A stretch of DNA of 64,000 nucleotides from Halobacteriovorax sp. HLS (GCF_004006665.1 NZ_QOCL01000003.1:248001-312000); one strand, 5' to 3'; positions 33,944 through 43,407 are shown, counted from the first letter of the stretch. The notes: generated from the sequence alone by a model not told the origin. Numbers and translations: made by a program.

Positions 33944-36900
33944 CAATACTTTCCTTCTTTTTCTTCTTTAAAAGAATAGGCATTGCCGAGTATCTGTAGC
34001 GTTTAGAAATTTGTTTAAAAATACCAATTTTTGAATCAAGCGATATTCCTTCTTCTTTAGTATATACTTGTCCGTCTTGTCCTGTATAACTCCCCCCGGA
34101 GTTGCTAGAAGAGTACTGATTTTGTGAAGAGCTATTATTAAGTTGCAACTGTCTTCGCTCTTTTTCTAAAAGATCTAAGTCTACATCTCCAGTGTCAGTT
34201 TCATCCATATTATCAAAATTCACTTTTCCAAGAGAAGAGGCTAGTGAGTTCTTGTTATTTAGGGCCGATTTTGAAGATTTCTTAGAAGATAGACCCACTA
34301 AATCTCCATTAGGATTCAATTTTTTTGAATTTTTTGAATTATCTGAGTTATTCTCTGCTGCATCTTTTTGATCTTCAATATTTGTCGATGAAGAGTTAGC
34401 TGCTAGTGAATTTAGATTTTTTACATTGGAGGAGTTTTTCGAGTTTGAACTTTCCTTAGTCTTATTAATTGAAGCTGACGTATTTTTAAAACTCTTATTT
34501 TGAAACTTCTCAATATCTTCATTTAAGTTACCTGCTAACTTAGTTTCGAGAACTCGTTTCTTTAACTCACCAATAGCACTAGATGACTCAGTTATTTTAT
34601 TAAAATTGGTTTCTCCTGAATTTAAATTCCCTTGTGAAAAATCATTAATACCGTCTATTATAAACTTCGAATTTGTAGCTAGATCTCCTGGAGCAAATGA
34701 CCCAAATGATGGCATTACAAAACGTGAACAAGAATTAGTATTCTTACATGCACAGCTTGAATCTACGGCTATGACTCCTGCACTATTTCCTGTTAGACAC
34801 ACTGGTTGTCTACCATCTTCAGTCACTGCGGCGTCAGTAACACCTTTGGAAATTCCAAAGTGATCTCTGGCCTTATTTAAAAGTTCAGCATAGATTTTAT
34901 TAATTCTTTGAACATTAGCTAAACTTGTAGCGCCATTGTCGATATTCTTTTCAAACATTTTAAGAACACTTGAGAGATATGCCAGCCTTGTTTCTGGAAG
35001 TGGAAATCCACTTTGTTCAATTAATTTACCATTTGAGCTTGGAGCATTCTTACTTATAAATGAATAAGTTCCATTCATCATTGATTGATTTGGGAATAGA
35101 TGATCAATAGTTACAGGATTCTTTCTAAGATCGACTTTTAATGAAGCATTGTGCGTTTGCAGACTCCATGCTCCGGCCTTCATTGTCAAATACTCTCTAA
35201 AAGATCCTGCTTGAGAGTGAAAACCAAGTCCTTTATTAATCTCTGCAGCGTGAGCGTTTGTAAAGAATAATTCAGCAAGATTTGGAAAGGAGAGTGCAAA
35301 TTTTAAGTTAATCCTATCACTTGGTTTATATAGCCCTGCGGTTACCCTTTGCATGATAACACTCTTTGGGTAGATAAGTGCTACAGAGTCAGGGTTATTT
35401 AATTGATCAATAGTGGGCGCCGAACCTGGATAATTACACATCATATGGGTGTGTATTCTTGTTTCTTGAAGTTCTTTTTTCCACTTGGCAATATCTTTAT
35501 TGGCCTTTTTTAGATCTTTTCGATACCCATTAAGTAGATAGATTGCTGCAACAATGGCCGCGGCTTGGCAGCCATAGCACGACGAGTTTATGGCATATAA
35601 GATTGCAATAATTGCTATGTAAATATTTATAGAACTTTGCGCTTTCTTTTTTTCTGCTTTGGCTTTATTTAATTGGGCCTCGGCTGCAGCTGTGAGAGAG
35701 TTTTTTGACGTTACTTCCATAAGGGCTGCTGCATGTGCAGCTTGAAATAACTTCAAGGCCTGTTGTTGTGAAGCAACCTTTCTTTGCGTAAACTCTTCTA
35801 ACTTGTTATAGAGATTGGCCATTCTTTCGATTGAGGCAAATTGTTCGTCTTCGTCATCAGCAGCAACATTGTCATTTTCAAAAAGACCTTTTCTGCCATC
35901 GTCTGTTATACAATTGGTAGTCGCATCTTCGGTTTTTAAATCTTGAAATTGTGGATACTGTCTCTCGTTTGCACTTCTTTTTTGATCTGCTGAGATTTCT
36001 TCTAAGGAAATACATTTAAGAATACACTCCTTAGCAAGCCGAGTGTATTCACTGGAATTATTTAGGTGGTTCGCTATATACGTGGCTGTAGCAGCTTTGA
36101 AAAGTACATAAGATCTTGACTTTACTCTTGAGAAGTCCACACACTTTAAATTACTCATTCCTGCAGAGGCCATTGAAAGAGTTTCGAGATTTGAAATAGT
36201 ACTTCTTCCTTGATCTGTAGATTCATCAGGGGCCATCATTGCCTTTTCAAAAATCATGAAATCTGCATTATTTGCTGACTCTAATTGAACATCTGCAATC
36301 CTTTGTTCGGCAAGTGCTAAACTTTCATTTGCTTTTTGCTCTTGTGACTTTATCGCAGCTATGAGCGCTCGATAAGCTGCTTCTTGTGGTGTTGCAGCTG
36401 CTCTAGCTCCTTGTACAGCTTTATCAGCATTTGCAACCGAGTTTCTTCCATCTACTAGAGCATTTCTTCTGATCTCAGCTCTGATACGAACCTTTCTAGT
36501 TAATAATTGCTGTAACTGTGAATCAACTTTGAATTCCTCTGCTCTTAGAAGACTGAGCTGGCTTCTCTCATTTGCGCTTAAATAGTGATCACGACTTGTA
36601 ATAGAATTAATTTTAGATTGAATTGATTGAAGCTCATTCTTTTTGGCCGAAATCTTTCCATCTAACTCGCTTTGTTCTTTTTCAAGGGCCTTTTGTTTTT
36701 CAATATTATTAGATTGTCCAGGCTCTTGCAGTCCTATACCACCCGTTGCCGAGTTGAGGCTTTCACTATTAGAGTCTAGTTGCGCTCGTTTTGTCTCAAC
36801 ATCAGTAAAAATATTATCAATTTGACTGAAACCTTGTTCCATTAGATTTTTTCTATATTCACTCTCAGCTTGACGATTATCTTCTAATCCAGATGTTGGA

Positions 36901-37112
36901 GTTTCACACTTTGATGTATTGGTGGTAAGACCATGTTTAGCATCATTTTCTTCATGGGACTGTTTAGTTTGTGACGCTTGATTTTCTTGAGTTGTATCTA
37001 CTGTAACATTCTTTGCTTGAGCGTAGATTGAGCTTATATCTACGAAGAATAAAGACCAACAAAGGGTCAAGTTTAAATAGGTAGTTAGTCGCTTTGAGAT
37101 GTTCTTCTTCAT
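33933..37112 (-). CDS. Very large exported protein of unknown function (1059 aa)
   Basis: Signal peptide (about 1-32, ending SIYAQA), then a Gln/Glu/Lys-rich segment with long predicted coiled coils (~80-280; EKEQSELDGKISAKKNELQ). A Cys-containing helical region follows (~330-400), then a strongly hydrophobic hairpin (~500-530; INIYIAIIAILYAIN then AAAIVAAIYLLNGY with SCYGC between) suggesting a two-pass membrane anchor. After a mid-region with cysteine-rich ACKNTNSCSRF, the C-terminal third turns Ser/Asn/Lys low-complexity (~870-1000). SD AGGA eight bases upstream. No family recognised; it could be an envelope-spanning or surface protein. Confidence 0.6.
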   Translation of the reverse strand: MKKNISKRLTTYLNLTLCWSLFFVDISSIYAQAKNVTVDTTQENQASQTKQSHEENDAKHGLTTNTSKCETPTSGLEDNRQAESEYRKNLMEQGFSQIDNIFTDVETKRAQLDSNSESLNSATGGIGLQEPGQSNNIEKQKALEKEQSELDGKISAKKNELQSIQSKINSITSRDHYLSANERSQLSLLRAEEFKVDSQLQQLLTRKVRIRAEIRRNALVDGRNSVANADKAVQGARAAATPQEAAYRALIAAIKSQEQKANESLALAEQRIADVQLESANNADFMIFEKAMMAPDESTDQGRSTISNLETLSMASAGMSNLKCVDFSRVKSRSYVLFKAATATYIANHLNNSSEYTRLAKECILKCISLEEISADQKRSANERQYPQFQDLKTEDATTNCITDDGRKGLFENDNVAADDEDEQFASIERMANLYNKLEEFTQRKVASQQQALKLFQAAHAAALMEVTSKNSLTAAAEAQLNKAKAEKKKAQSSINIYIAIIAILYAINSSCYGCQAAAIVAAIYLLNGYRKDLKKANKDIAKWKKELQETRIHTHMMCNYPGSAPTIDQLNNPDSVALIYPKSVIMQRVTAGLYKPSDRINLKFALSFPNLAELFFTNAHAAEINKGLGFHSQAGSFREYLTMKAGAWSLQTHNASLKVDLRKNPVTIDHLFPNQSMMNGTYSFISKNAPSSNGKLIEQSGFPLPETRLAYLSSVLKMFEKNIDNGATSLANVQRINKIYAELLNKARDHFGISKGVTDAAVTEDGRQPVCLTGNSAGVIAVDSSCACKNTNSCSRFVMPSFGSFAPGDLATNSKFIIDGINDFSQGNLNSGETNFNKITESSSAIGELKKRVLETKLAGNLNEDIEKFQNKSFKNTSASINKTKESSNSKNSSNVKNLNSLAANSSSTNIEDQKDAAENNSDNSKNSKKLNPNGDLVGLSSKKSSKSALNNKNSLASSLGKVNFDNMDETDTGDVDLDLLEKERRQLQLNNSSSQNQYSSSNSGGSYTGQDGQVYTKEEGISLDSKIGIFKQISKRYRYSAMPILLKKKKKESIDGL

Positions 37113-37362
37113 AACAGTTTCCTAGTTTTTAAACTATAGGTCTATTTTATTATTAAATACTTTTTATCCATACCAATTATACCGTTTTTCTAGCGACTTA
37201 GCTGTTTAGGCCAATAATTCCCAATATATAAGTATTGTATATTTAATTTAAAAACACTTTTTCTCAAAAATTAGGCGCCTCATTTATCGGGCTGTGTTGA
37301 AAATTAGAAAGATTTTGTGTTTCTTAGCTTTTAAGATAAGATATTCACAACTGGAGAATTAT

Positions 37363-37770
37363 ATGAAAGCTGTGTTAATGGTCTTTTTTTTAACGACAAA
37401 TATTTATGCTCTCGATTGTGCAAAGGAAATGGAAAAGTTGTGCTCTAGTGCAAAGGGCTCATTTGCCGAATGTATAAAAAATAGCACTTCTAAATTACCA
37501 GCTAAGTGTCGTAGTGATGTGCAAGGATTAGAAAATATGTCCAATGATCTGGGTGCACTTTGTATGAGTGACATCATGAAATACTGTCCTATCACTATGG
37601 AAGATATTGATAAAGACCCTAAGCTAGTTTCTGAAAATCAATCGAAATGCATGAAGGCCAATAAGAAGAACTTTTCTAAGAAGTGTTCTAAGTTAATCGA
37701 TGATATGGCCAAAGCATTTGGTGGGAACTTTGATAATGAGTCTGGTGTAGAAGTTAAGAAAATTGATTAG
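37363..37770 (+). CDS. Exported cysteine-rich repeat protein
   Basis: 135 residues from the ATG at 37363 (GGAG seven bases upstream), with a signal peptide (MKAVLMVFFLTTNIYA). The mature part has regularly spaced cysteines (LDCAKEMEKLC, AECIKN, AKCRSD, LCMSDIMKYC, SKCMKAN, KKCSKL) that resemble the GLG1/Cys-rich FGF-receptor repeat seen in many proteobacterial periplasmic proteins. Two repeat units of about 50 residues are discernible. Function unknown; disulfide-stabilised periplasmic protein likely. Convergent with panD. Confidence 0.7.
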   Translation: MKAVLMVFFLTTNIYALDCAKEMEKLCSSAKGSFAECIKNSTSKLPAKCRSDVQGLENMSNDLGALCMSDIMKYCPITMEDIDKDPKLVSENQSKCMKANKKNFSKKCSKLIDDMAKAFGGNFDNESGVEVKKID

Positions 37771-37772
37771 GA

Positions 37773-38114
37773 CTATAGATAACGAATGAATTTATTTTCT
37801 TTGTCTACTAAGATGCACTTTGGTTCAACTGGATTTTCACTAAACTGAAAACCAATTATAATAACTTCTTCACCTTTCTTTATAAGATGAGCGGCTGCAC
37901 CATTTATACAAATTTCGCCCGAACCTCGAACTCCTTTGATGACATAAGTTTCAAGTCTAGCACCACTAGTATTTGAGACGATCAAAACTTTTTGTCCTGG
38001 CCACAAGTCGATTTTTTCTAATAGTTCTTCGTCAATTGTTACAGAGCCGACATATGAAATATCTGCTTCAGTAATAATTGCTTTGTGAATTTTACTTTGT
38101 AAGAGCTCTCTCAT
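37773..38114 (-). CDS. panD: Aspartate 1-decarboxylase proenzyme
   Basis: 113 residues from the ATG at 38114 (GGAG six bases upstream). Makes beta-alanine from L-aspartate for pantothenate and CoA synthesis. The self-cleavage site is in ISYVGSVTID (cleavage Gly-Ser, the Ser becoming the pyruvoyl group), with the substrate-binding TYVIKG and GAAAHL segments following. Family members start MxRxMLxxKIHRAxVTxAxLxY; this protein begins MRELLQSKIHKAIITEADISY. No panB or panC is adjacent. Confidence 0.96.
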   Translation of the reverse strand: MRELLQSKIHKAIITEADISYVGSVTIDEELLEKIDLWPGQKVLIVSNTSGARLETYVIKGVRGSGEICINGAAAHLIKKGEEVIIIGFQFSENPVEPKCILVDKENKFIRYL

Positions 38115-38194
38115 TACATTCTCCAAAAAACTAAAGTAAGAGTTTTAATACTTTTGTGACAAACTTCCAAGATTAATTTTGAAATTTAGACATA

Positions 38195-38229
38195 TTTTCA
38201 AGGACTATTTATGTATAAGTCCTTGAAAA
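38195..38229. repeat. 12-bp inverted repeat upstream of panD / downstream of serB
   Basis: TTTTCAAGGACT and AGTCCTTGAAAA, perfect arms separated by 11 bases. No T-tract follows on either strand beyond the arms, so not a clear terminator. Confidence 0.5.
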
Positions 38230-38250
38230 CTTGATGTCTCTAGGAATTAT

Positions 38251-39453
38251 TTACAGTAGATTCTCATGACCAGGAATCCCTAAGAAGTAGAGAATACTAG
38301 TCATTGGTCCATGACTCATATGTTGTTGTGCTTTCTTTTTTACAATTTCCTTAGCATGAAAGGCGATCCCTAGGCCTGCTGTTGCCAGCATCGGTAGGTC
38401 GTTTGCACCGTCTCCAATTGCAACGACTTGCTCTAAAGAGATGCCTTCTTGTTGAGAAATAAGCTTAACTAGTAAGGCCTTTTGTTCTGCGTTTATGATA
38501 GTGCCAGTTACTTTACCAGTAAGTTTTCCATCTATGATTTCCAACTCATTAGCGAAGGCATAATCCAGACCTAGCTTCTCTTTTAAAGCATAGGCGAAGT
38601 AAGTAAAGCCGCCAGATATTACTGCAACTTTATAACCTAGTGACTTGATGGTTTTGACAAACTCTTCAACTCCAGGAGTCAGAGGAAGGTTCTTTAGGAT
38701 CTCATCCATTTTTGATGCTTCAAGACCTTCTAGTTTAGAAACTCTCTTTATTAAGCTTTCGTCGAAGTCCATATTTCCATTCATGGCCTCTTCGGTAATC
38801 GCTCGTATTTCTTCGCCAACACCATGTGCGTCAGCAAGTTCATCAATGACTTCTGTTTGAATTAGGGTAGAGTCCATATCGAAAACAATTAGTCTCTTAC
38901 TTCTTCTAAAAATATTATCCTTCAAAAACGCTACATCAACTTGGTGACCATTAGACGTCGATATGAGTTCTGATTTTACTTTTTGCCAGTCAAGTCCAAT
39001 TGGAACTTCAGTTGATATCTCAAGAGACCTAAATCCCTTTGGTGAGACTTTATCAATTCTCTTGATATTAATTCCGTGATTAGATAAGACTGTGGCAATG
39101 TCACAGACAAAGTTAGCTTCAATATCATCAACACTAACACAGTTGAGAATAAACTTTTCCATTTCTTCAACTTTCATTGAGTCCTGAGATTCAACAACTT
39201 TGTAATTAAGTTTAAGTCCTAGGTTATTCGCTGAGAAAAGTAGATCCTTTAGTACGTGATCATTTTCATCATTTCCTTCGTTTACTCTAATAACAAAACT
39301 TAGAGATAAGAGACCGTGGGTAACTGACTGTCCCATATCGAGTAAAGGGTTGTTCGTCTTTCTGATGATGTTCATTAATTCTGAGGTGATCCCAGGATGA
39401 TCTGGTCCGCTCACTTTTATTAAGACATCTTTACCATTTAGTTCTTTAGGCAT
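38251..39453 (-). CDS. serB: Phosphoserine phosphatase with N-terminal ACT domains
   Basis: 400 residues. Catalyses the last step of serine synthesis. The C-terminal HAD domain starts with FDMDSTLIQTEVIDELA (catalytic Asp ~191), continues with VISGGFTYFA and ends with IGDGANDLPML. The ~180 N-terminal residues hold two ACT-like modules (KVSGPDHPGITSELMNII; second at ~95), as in actinobacterial and some proteobacterial SerB, which feed back on serine. Overlaps the end of pgsA by eight bases, with its own SD (AAGGA) inside pgsA. Confidence 0.96.
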   Translation of the reverse strand: MPKELNGKDVLIKVSGPDHPGITSELMNIIRKTNNPLLDMGQSVTHGLLSLSFVIRVNEGNDENDHVLKDLLFSANNLGLKLNYKVVESQDSMKVEEMEKFILNCVSVDDIEANFVCDIATVLSNHGINIKRIDKVSPKGFRSLEISTEVPIGLDWQKVKSELISTSNGHQVDVAFLKDNIFRRSKRLIVFDMDSTLIQTEVIDELADAHGVGEEIRAITEEAMNGNMDFDESLIKRVSKLEGLEASKMDEILKNLPLTPGVEEFVKTIKSLGYKVAVISGGFTYFAYALKEKLGLDYAFANELEIIDGKLTGKVTGTIINAEQKALLVKLISQQEGISLEQVVAIGDGANDLPMLATAGLGIAFHAKEIVKKKAQQHMSHGPMTSILYFLGIPGHENLL

Positions 39454-40135
39454 TTGATTCCTTCTTTAGATTTTTCTTCTTAGCTAGTGCTGCAGCTCTG
39501 GCCTGCTTTAATTTCTTCATTGTTGAGAATGAGTAAAAGGCAGCAGAATATAGCGAGAGAATAGCAGCGATATATATAAAGGCCTTCCCCATCTCAGGAA
39601 AAGGTATTCCAAATGGTCTATCATTAGCAAGCAGCATAGGTATTGCAACCATTTGTAGAGCAGTCTTCCATTTTCCTGAACTATCAACTGGGACTGTAAA
39701 GCCTTTTTCCATAGCAAGGAGTCTGAGTGCGGTAATGTAGACCTCTCTTAAGACTAGAATAATAACGAGTAGAGGTGGAACTCTTCCAAGAGTTTGCAAT
39801 AAAATGAGTGAGGTGACGACAAGGAACTTATCTGCAATAGGGTCTAAAAATGAACCAAATACCGTAACAATTTTTCTCTTCCTAGCAATATAGCCATCAA
39901 AGAAGTCTGTAATGGAAGCCGCTACAAATGTCCAAGCCGCAATATAACCGAGATGAAAGTGATAAGGTCGAAACATTTCCCAGTCCTTACTCATAAGAAG
40001 TACCGCAGTTATAATAACGGGAATTAATAGGACACGGAAAATAGTTAACCGATTCGGAAGGTTATCAATTTCCCATTCCTGCGCTTTCGCATTTGATAAT
40101 TCTTCAGGGTTGTGGTCAATATTTTCGTTACTCAT
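39446..40135 (-). CDS. pgsA: CDP-diacylglycerol--glycerol-3-phosphate 3-phosphatidyltransferase
   Basis: 229 residues, integral membrane. The CDP-alcohol phosphotransferase motif D-x2-DG-x2-AR-x8-G-x3-D-x3-D is complete in DFFDGYIARK followed by GSFLDPIADKFLV. The N-terminal LPNRLTIFRVLLIPVII is characteristic of PgsA. It makes phosphatidylglycerol phosphate, the committed step to PG and cardiolipin. The ~40-residue hydrophilic N-terminus is longer than usual, and the C-terminus is Lys/Ala-rich. SD AGGA. Forms an overlapping pair with serB. Confidence 0.95.
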   Translation of the reverse strand: MSNENIDHNPEELSNAKAQEWEIDNLPNRLTIFRVLLIPVIITAVLLMSKDWEMFRPYHFHLGYIAAWTFVAASITDFFDGYIARKRKIVTVFGSFLDPIADKFLVVTSLILLQTLGRVPPLLVIILVLREVYITALRLLAMEKGFTVPVDSSGKWKTALQMVAIPMLLANDRPFGIPFPEMGKAFIYIAAILSLYSAAFYSFSTMKKLKQARAAALAKKKNLKKESNA

Positions 40136-40301
40136 AAGAGTTCCTAAGCTGAATTTAATAGTATCTTAGCTTTTTATACCAGAATTTTGAGGATAATTAA
40201 AAGAAATCATTACATTTTTGTCTCATATGGTGATGTTTTCCACCTAATAATTATTTTTGAATCGAGCTAGAATTATCTGTGTATTAATAATAGGAGATTA
40301 C

Positions 40302-41030
40302 ATGGAGCGCCATTTAAATTTGATAAAGACTGACTTTGAACAAACTGAAAAGAGGATATTTCCTCGTTTTCCTTTTAGCTATCTAACATTTAAGGCAGAT
40401 AGTACAAGTTCAGAGAGAAATGTCTTCGAAATAAAGGATATTTCATATACTGGGATGCAACTTTGTTTAAAAGATGGTGGACATGATTTCACTCCTGGGA
40501 GACAGATCAATGGAACGGTTCATTGGCAAAAAGCTTCTCTTGATACTATTGGCACAGTTAAATGGGTTAGTGGTAGTAGAATTGGAGTTGAGTTCTCCAG
40601 TGAAAATGACTTTGATAAAAGTGTAAAAAACTTCCTTTCAATAGAGAATATGGTTGATAGTTTAAGACCAATTCATAACTTCTCCCTTGAGTTGGAAATG
40701 CCGGCCAATTTAAAATACTGGTTGCGCGCAGACGGTCCTTTTGAAGTCTTCGTTTGGCGTCACAATGACGGTGAGCTTTCTCGCTTTCAAGTTCTTATGA
40801 TGGAAAATTTCGTAGAATGGGAAGATGGCGTTGGAGTTAAAACCGGAAGAATAATTAGTAAAAGAGATCTAGACACACCTCTGATAACCGAAGATGAACT
40901 GGTTTTTAGCGTTGATGAAGGTGTTAATGGTGAAATGATTAGTATGTCTTTGGAGATACTAAAGAATATTGGTCCTGAGTTTCTGCCAACTGAGGCCAAT
41001 GAATTTTTAAGAATGAAACTTCATTCTTAA
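40302..41030 (+). CDS. PilZ-domain protein (putative c-di-GMP receptor)
   Basis: 242 residues from the ATG at 40302 (AGGAG six bases upstream). The N-terminal PilZ domain shows ERRIFPRFPF-like residues (EKRIFPRFPF) and DISYTGMQL, matching the (R/K)xxxR and (D/N)xSxxG motifs for c-di-GMP, though the first motif is atypical. The C-terminal ~120 residues (from FSLELEMP) are unrecognised and strand-rich; they could be an effector domain. Followed by a strong terminator. Confidence 0.8.
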   Translation: MERHLNLIKTDFEQTEKRIFPRFPFSYLTFKADSTSSERNVFEIKDISYTGMQLCLKDGGHDFTPGRQINGTVHWQKASLDTIGTVKWVSGSRIGVEFSSENDFDKSVKNFLSIENMVDSLRPIHNFSLELEMPANLKYWLRADGPFEVFVWRHNDGELSRFQVLMMENFVEWEDGVGVKTGRIISKRDLDTPLITEDELVFSVDEGVNGEMISMSLEILKNIGPEFLPTEANEFLRMKLHS

Positions 41031-41038
41031 GAGTTAAG

Positions 41039-41064
41039 AGCACTCGAAAGAGTGCTTTTTTTTT
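41039..41064 (+). terminator. Intrinsic terminator after the PilZ gene
   Basis: Seven-bp stem AGCACTC / GAGTGCT with a GAAA tetraloop and eight or more T. Confidence 0.92.
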
Positions 41065-41228
41065 GTCATTTTAAATTTCGTCATGCCTCATATTATTCTC
41101 ATAATATGGATAAACCCCTTAAACTTTTATGGCCAATCTTAAGTCTCTATTACATTTGACTCCGTTCAAGAATTGGCAAAGAATGAGTCTGTATCAACAT
41201 GATGTTTGAATACTGCTGAGGAGATTTC

Positions 41229-41570
41229 ATGAAGAAAGTATTTTTCCAAATCTTATACTATTTCTTCTTAACGAGTTCATGTGCTAATGGCATGGAATGT
41301 CATGAAAAATTACTTTCTAAAATATTAGCTCAAAATTCAGCCACGCAATCATTAATGAGGTTAGACTTTATTAAAATAATGGCCCCAAAAGAGCGATTCT
41401 TTGAGAGAAGAAAAATTCAGAAATTCATTATCAATCGTTACCATTTCCCAGTTTACTACTTTGAATCCTATGTCGAAGATGATATCTCGGCCAGCGTAAA
41501 CCACTTCGTCTACTTATTATCCCCTAATGACTGCTCGATTCTAAAAAAGGCCACATTCAGTCATAGATAG
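41229..41570 (+). CDS. Small exported protein of unknown function (113 aa)
   Basis: Signal-peptide-like N-terminus (MKKVFFQILYYFFLTSSCANG) containing a Cys at residue 18; SSCA could be a lipobox variant but lacks the usual Leu at -3. The mature part is basic and aromatic (RYHFPVYYFESYVEDD) with two more cysteines. GAGGAG SD. No family recognised. Monocistronic by position. Confidence 0.5.
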   Translation: MKKVFFQILYYFFLTSSCANGMECHEKLLSKILAQNSATQSLMRLDFIKIMAPKERFFERRKIQKFIINRYHFPVYYFESYVEDDISASVNHFVYLLSPNDCSILKKATFSHR

Positions 41571-41691
41571 TTGTGCAATGCCTCTAAAGAAGTCTAACAA
41601 CGTGCCTTTTCAGATAATATATTTGGCCCTATACTTACTAATAATTACTATAATTTAAGCTAATATCTAAATATTAGAGGAGAAAATAGGC

Positions 41692-42645
41692 ATGAACAGA
41701 AATTTGGCCTTAGAGTTTGTTAGAGTTACTGAAATGGCAGCTATCGCATCTGCAAGATGGATGGGAAGAGGAAATGAGAAAGCTGCTGATCAGGCCGCTG
41801 TTGATGCTATGAGAACTATGCTCGACTCAGTTGATTGTCGTGCGACTGTTGTTATTGGAGAAGGTGAAAGAGATGAAGCACCAATGCTCTATATCGGTGA
41901 AGAAGTAGGTTCTGGTAATGGTCCAGAACTTGAAATCGCACTTGATCCACTAGAGGGAACTACAGTTTGTGCATATGGTGGTTATAACTCAATTTCTGTT
42001 ATGGCCATTGCCGAAAAAGGAAATCTTTTAAATGCTCCTGATACTTATATGAAAAAAATAGCAGTAGGTAGAGTTGGAAAAGGTGTAGTTGATATCAATG
42101 AAAGTGCAACAGAAAACCTTAAAAGATTAGCTGCTGCTAAGAAGTGTCGTTTACAAGACCTAACTGCAGTTGTACTTGATAGACCAAGACATCATGATCT
42201 TATTGAAGAGATAAGAACAACTGGAGCTCGTATTCAACTTATTGGTGATGGTGATGTTTCTGCTGGTATCGCTTGTTGTGAGCCGGACTCAGGGATTGAT
42301 ATCCTATTTGGAACAGGTGGCGCTCCTGAAGGTGTTATAACTGCTGCTGCTCTTAGATGTATGGGTGGAGACTTTCAAGGTAAACTTGAATTTAGAAATG
42401 ACGAAGAGATTGAAAGAGCAAAGAAAATGGGTATTAGTGATATCAATAAAGTTTTCAGTATTGAAGAACTTGCTAGTGGGCACGTTATGTTCGTTGCAAC
42501 TGGTGTTACTTCTGGAAACTTCTTAGATGGTGTACAATTTACTCCATGGGGTGCGAAGACTCATAGTATTGTTATGAGAAGTAAATCTGGAACAGTTAGA
42601 AAGATTACGGCCGAGCATCACTTTGATACTAAACCACGCTATTAA
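41692..42645 (+). CDS. glpX: Fructose-1,6-bisphosphatase class II
   Basis: 317 residues. Hydrolyses fructose-1,6-bisphosphate in gluconeogenesis. The GlpX signature segments are all present: ARWMGRGNEKAADQAAVDAM, VIGEGERDEAPMLYIGE (metal-binding Glu/Asp), ALDPLEGTT and GTGGAPEGVI. SD GAGGAG. Followed closely by the RatA-like, phasin-like and yggS genes with gaps of 13, 2 and -8 bp, so a four-gene operon. Confidence 0.97.
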   Translation: MNRNLALEFVRVTEMAAIASARWMGRGNEKAADQAAVDAMRTMLDSVDCRATVVIGEGERDEAPMLYIGEEVGSGNGPELEIALDPLEGTTVCAYGGYNSISVMAIAEKGNLLNAPDTYMKKIAVGRVGKGVVDINESATENLKRLAAAKKCRLQDLTAVVLDRPRHHDLIEEIRTTGARIQLIGDGDVSAGIACCEPDSGIDILFGTGGAPEGVITAAALRCMGGDFQGKLEFRNDEEIERAKKMGISDINKVFSIEELASGHVMFVATGVTSGNFLDGVQFTPWGAKTHSIVMRSKSGTVRKITAEHHFDTKPRY

Positions 42646-42658
42646 TAAAGGATGATAA

Positions 42659-43084
42659 ATGGCAAGTGTAAGTAGAACTGAAACTTTTGATGTAGAAATT
42701 GAAAAGCTTTACAATGTAATTCTAGATTATGGGTCATACCCTGACTTTGTTGATGGTGTTAGTACTATCAATATTCTTGAATTTAGTGAAGAAGGTGCAA
42801 GGGTTGAGTATGGACTCAATTTAATAAAGAAGTTTAAATATACTTTAAAACTTACTCATACAAGGCCTAATAAAGTTAGTTGGGAGTTTGAAAGTGGTGA
42901 TCTTTTCAAGAGAAATAATGGTTCTTGGGAATTAACTGATTTAGGTAACGGAAAGACTGAAGTGGTCTATTCTCTTGATCTTGACGTTAAAGGCTTTGTA
43001 CCTAAGTCAATCATAAGTAAACTAACTGATAGTTCACTTCCAGCAATGATGAAGGCCTATCAAGATAGAGCAAGAGGTCATTAG
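42659..43084 (+). CDS. START/SRPBCC-fold protein of the RatA/Coq10 type
   Basis: 141 residues. The pattern VSRTETFDVEIEKLYNVILDYGSYPDFVDGV at the N-terminus, a central antiparallel sheet (SWEFESGDLFKRNNGSWEL) and a C-terminal amphipathic helix match the polyketide-cyclase/Coq10-like family (RatA). Members bind hydrophobic ligands such as quinones or associate with ribosomes. Ligand not identifiable. Second gene of the glpX operon. The assignment to RatA rather than another SRPBCC is uncertain. Confidence 0.82.
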   Translation: MASVSRTETFDVEIEKLYNVILDYGSYPDFVDGVSTINILEFSEEGARVEYGLNLIKKFKYTLKLTHTRPNKVSWEFESGDLFKRNNGSWELTDLGNGKTEVVYSLDLDVKGFVPKSIISKLTDSSLPAMMKAYQDRARGH

Positions 43085-43086
43085 AA

Positions 43087-43407
43087 ATGAACTCTAAAAA
43101 AGAAAAAGAACTTGGTATTGGAGATGTTATTAAGAAAGTTGTTTCAATTGGTGTTGGAGCAGCTTTTATGACTGAAGATACAGTTAAGAACTTATTGGGA
43201 GATCTTCCTCTACCAAAAGATATAGTTAATGGACTCGTTCAAAATGCAAAGAATGCTAAAGAGGACTTTTCGAACTCTGTAAGAGAAGAAATTAGTCAGC
43301 ACCTAAGCAAAGTTGATCCAAAGAAAGTTATTGAAGAAGTTCTTGAAGACTATGATATTGAAGTAAGCGCAAAATTTTCTTTTAAGAAGAAAAAAGTTCA
43401 TGAATAG
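43087..43407 (+). CDS. Small helical phasin-like protein
   Basis: 106 residues: an N-terminal segment with GIGDVIKKVVSIGVGAAFM, a PLPKDIVNGLVQNAKNAKEDF amphipathic helix, and a basic C-terminus EVSAKFSFKKKK. The layout resembles small deltaproteobacterial phasin-like proteins associated with PHA-granule regulation, but no synthase is nearby. Starts two bases after the RatA-like stop and overlaps yggS by eight bases. Confidence 0.55.
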   Translation: MNSKKEKELGIGDVIKKVVSIGVGAAFMTEDTVKNLLGDLPLPKDIVNGLVQNAKNAKEDFSNSVREEISQHLSKVDPKKVIEEVLEDYDIEVSAKFSFKKKKVHE

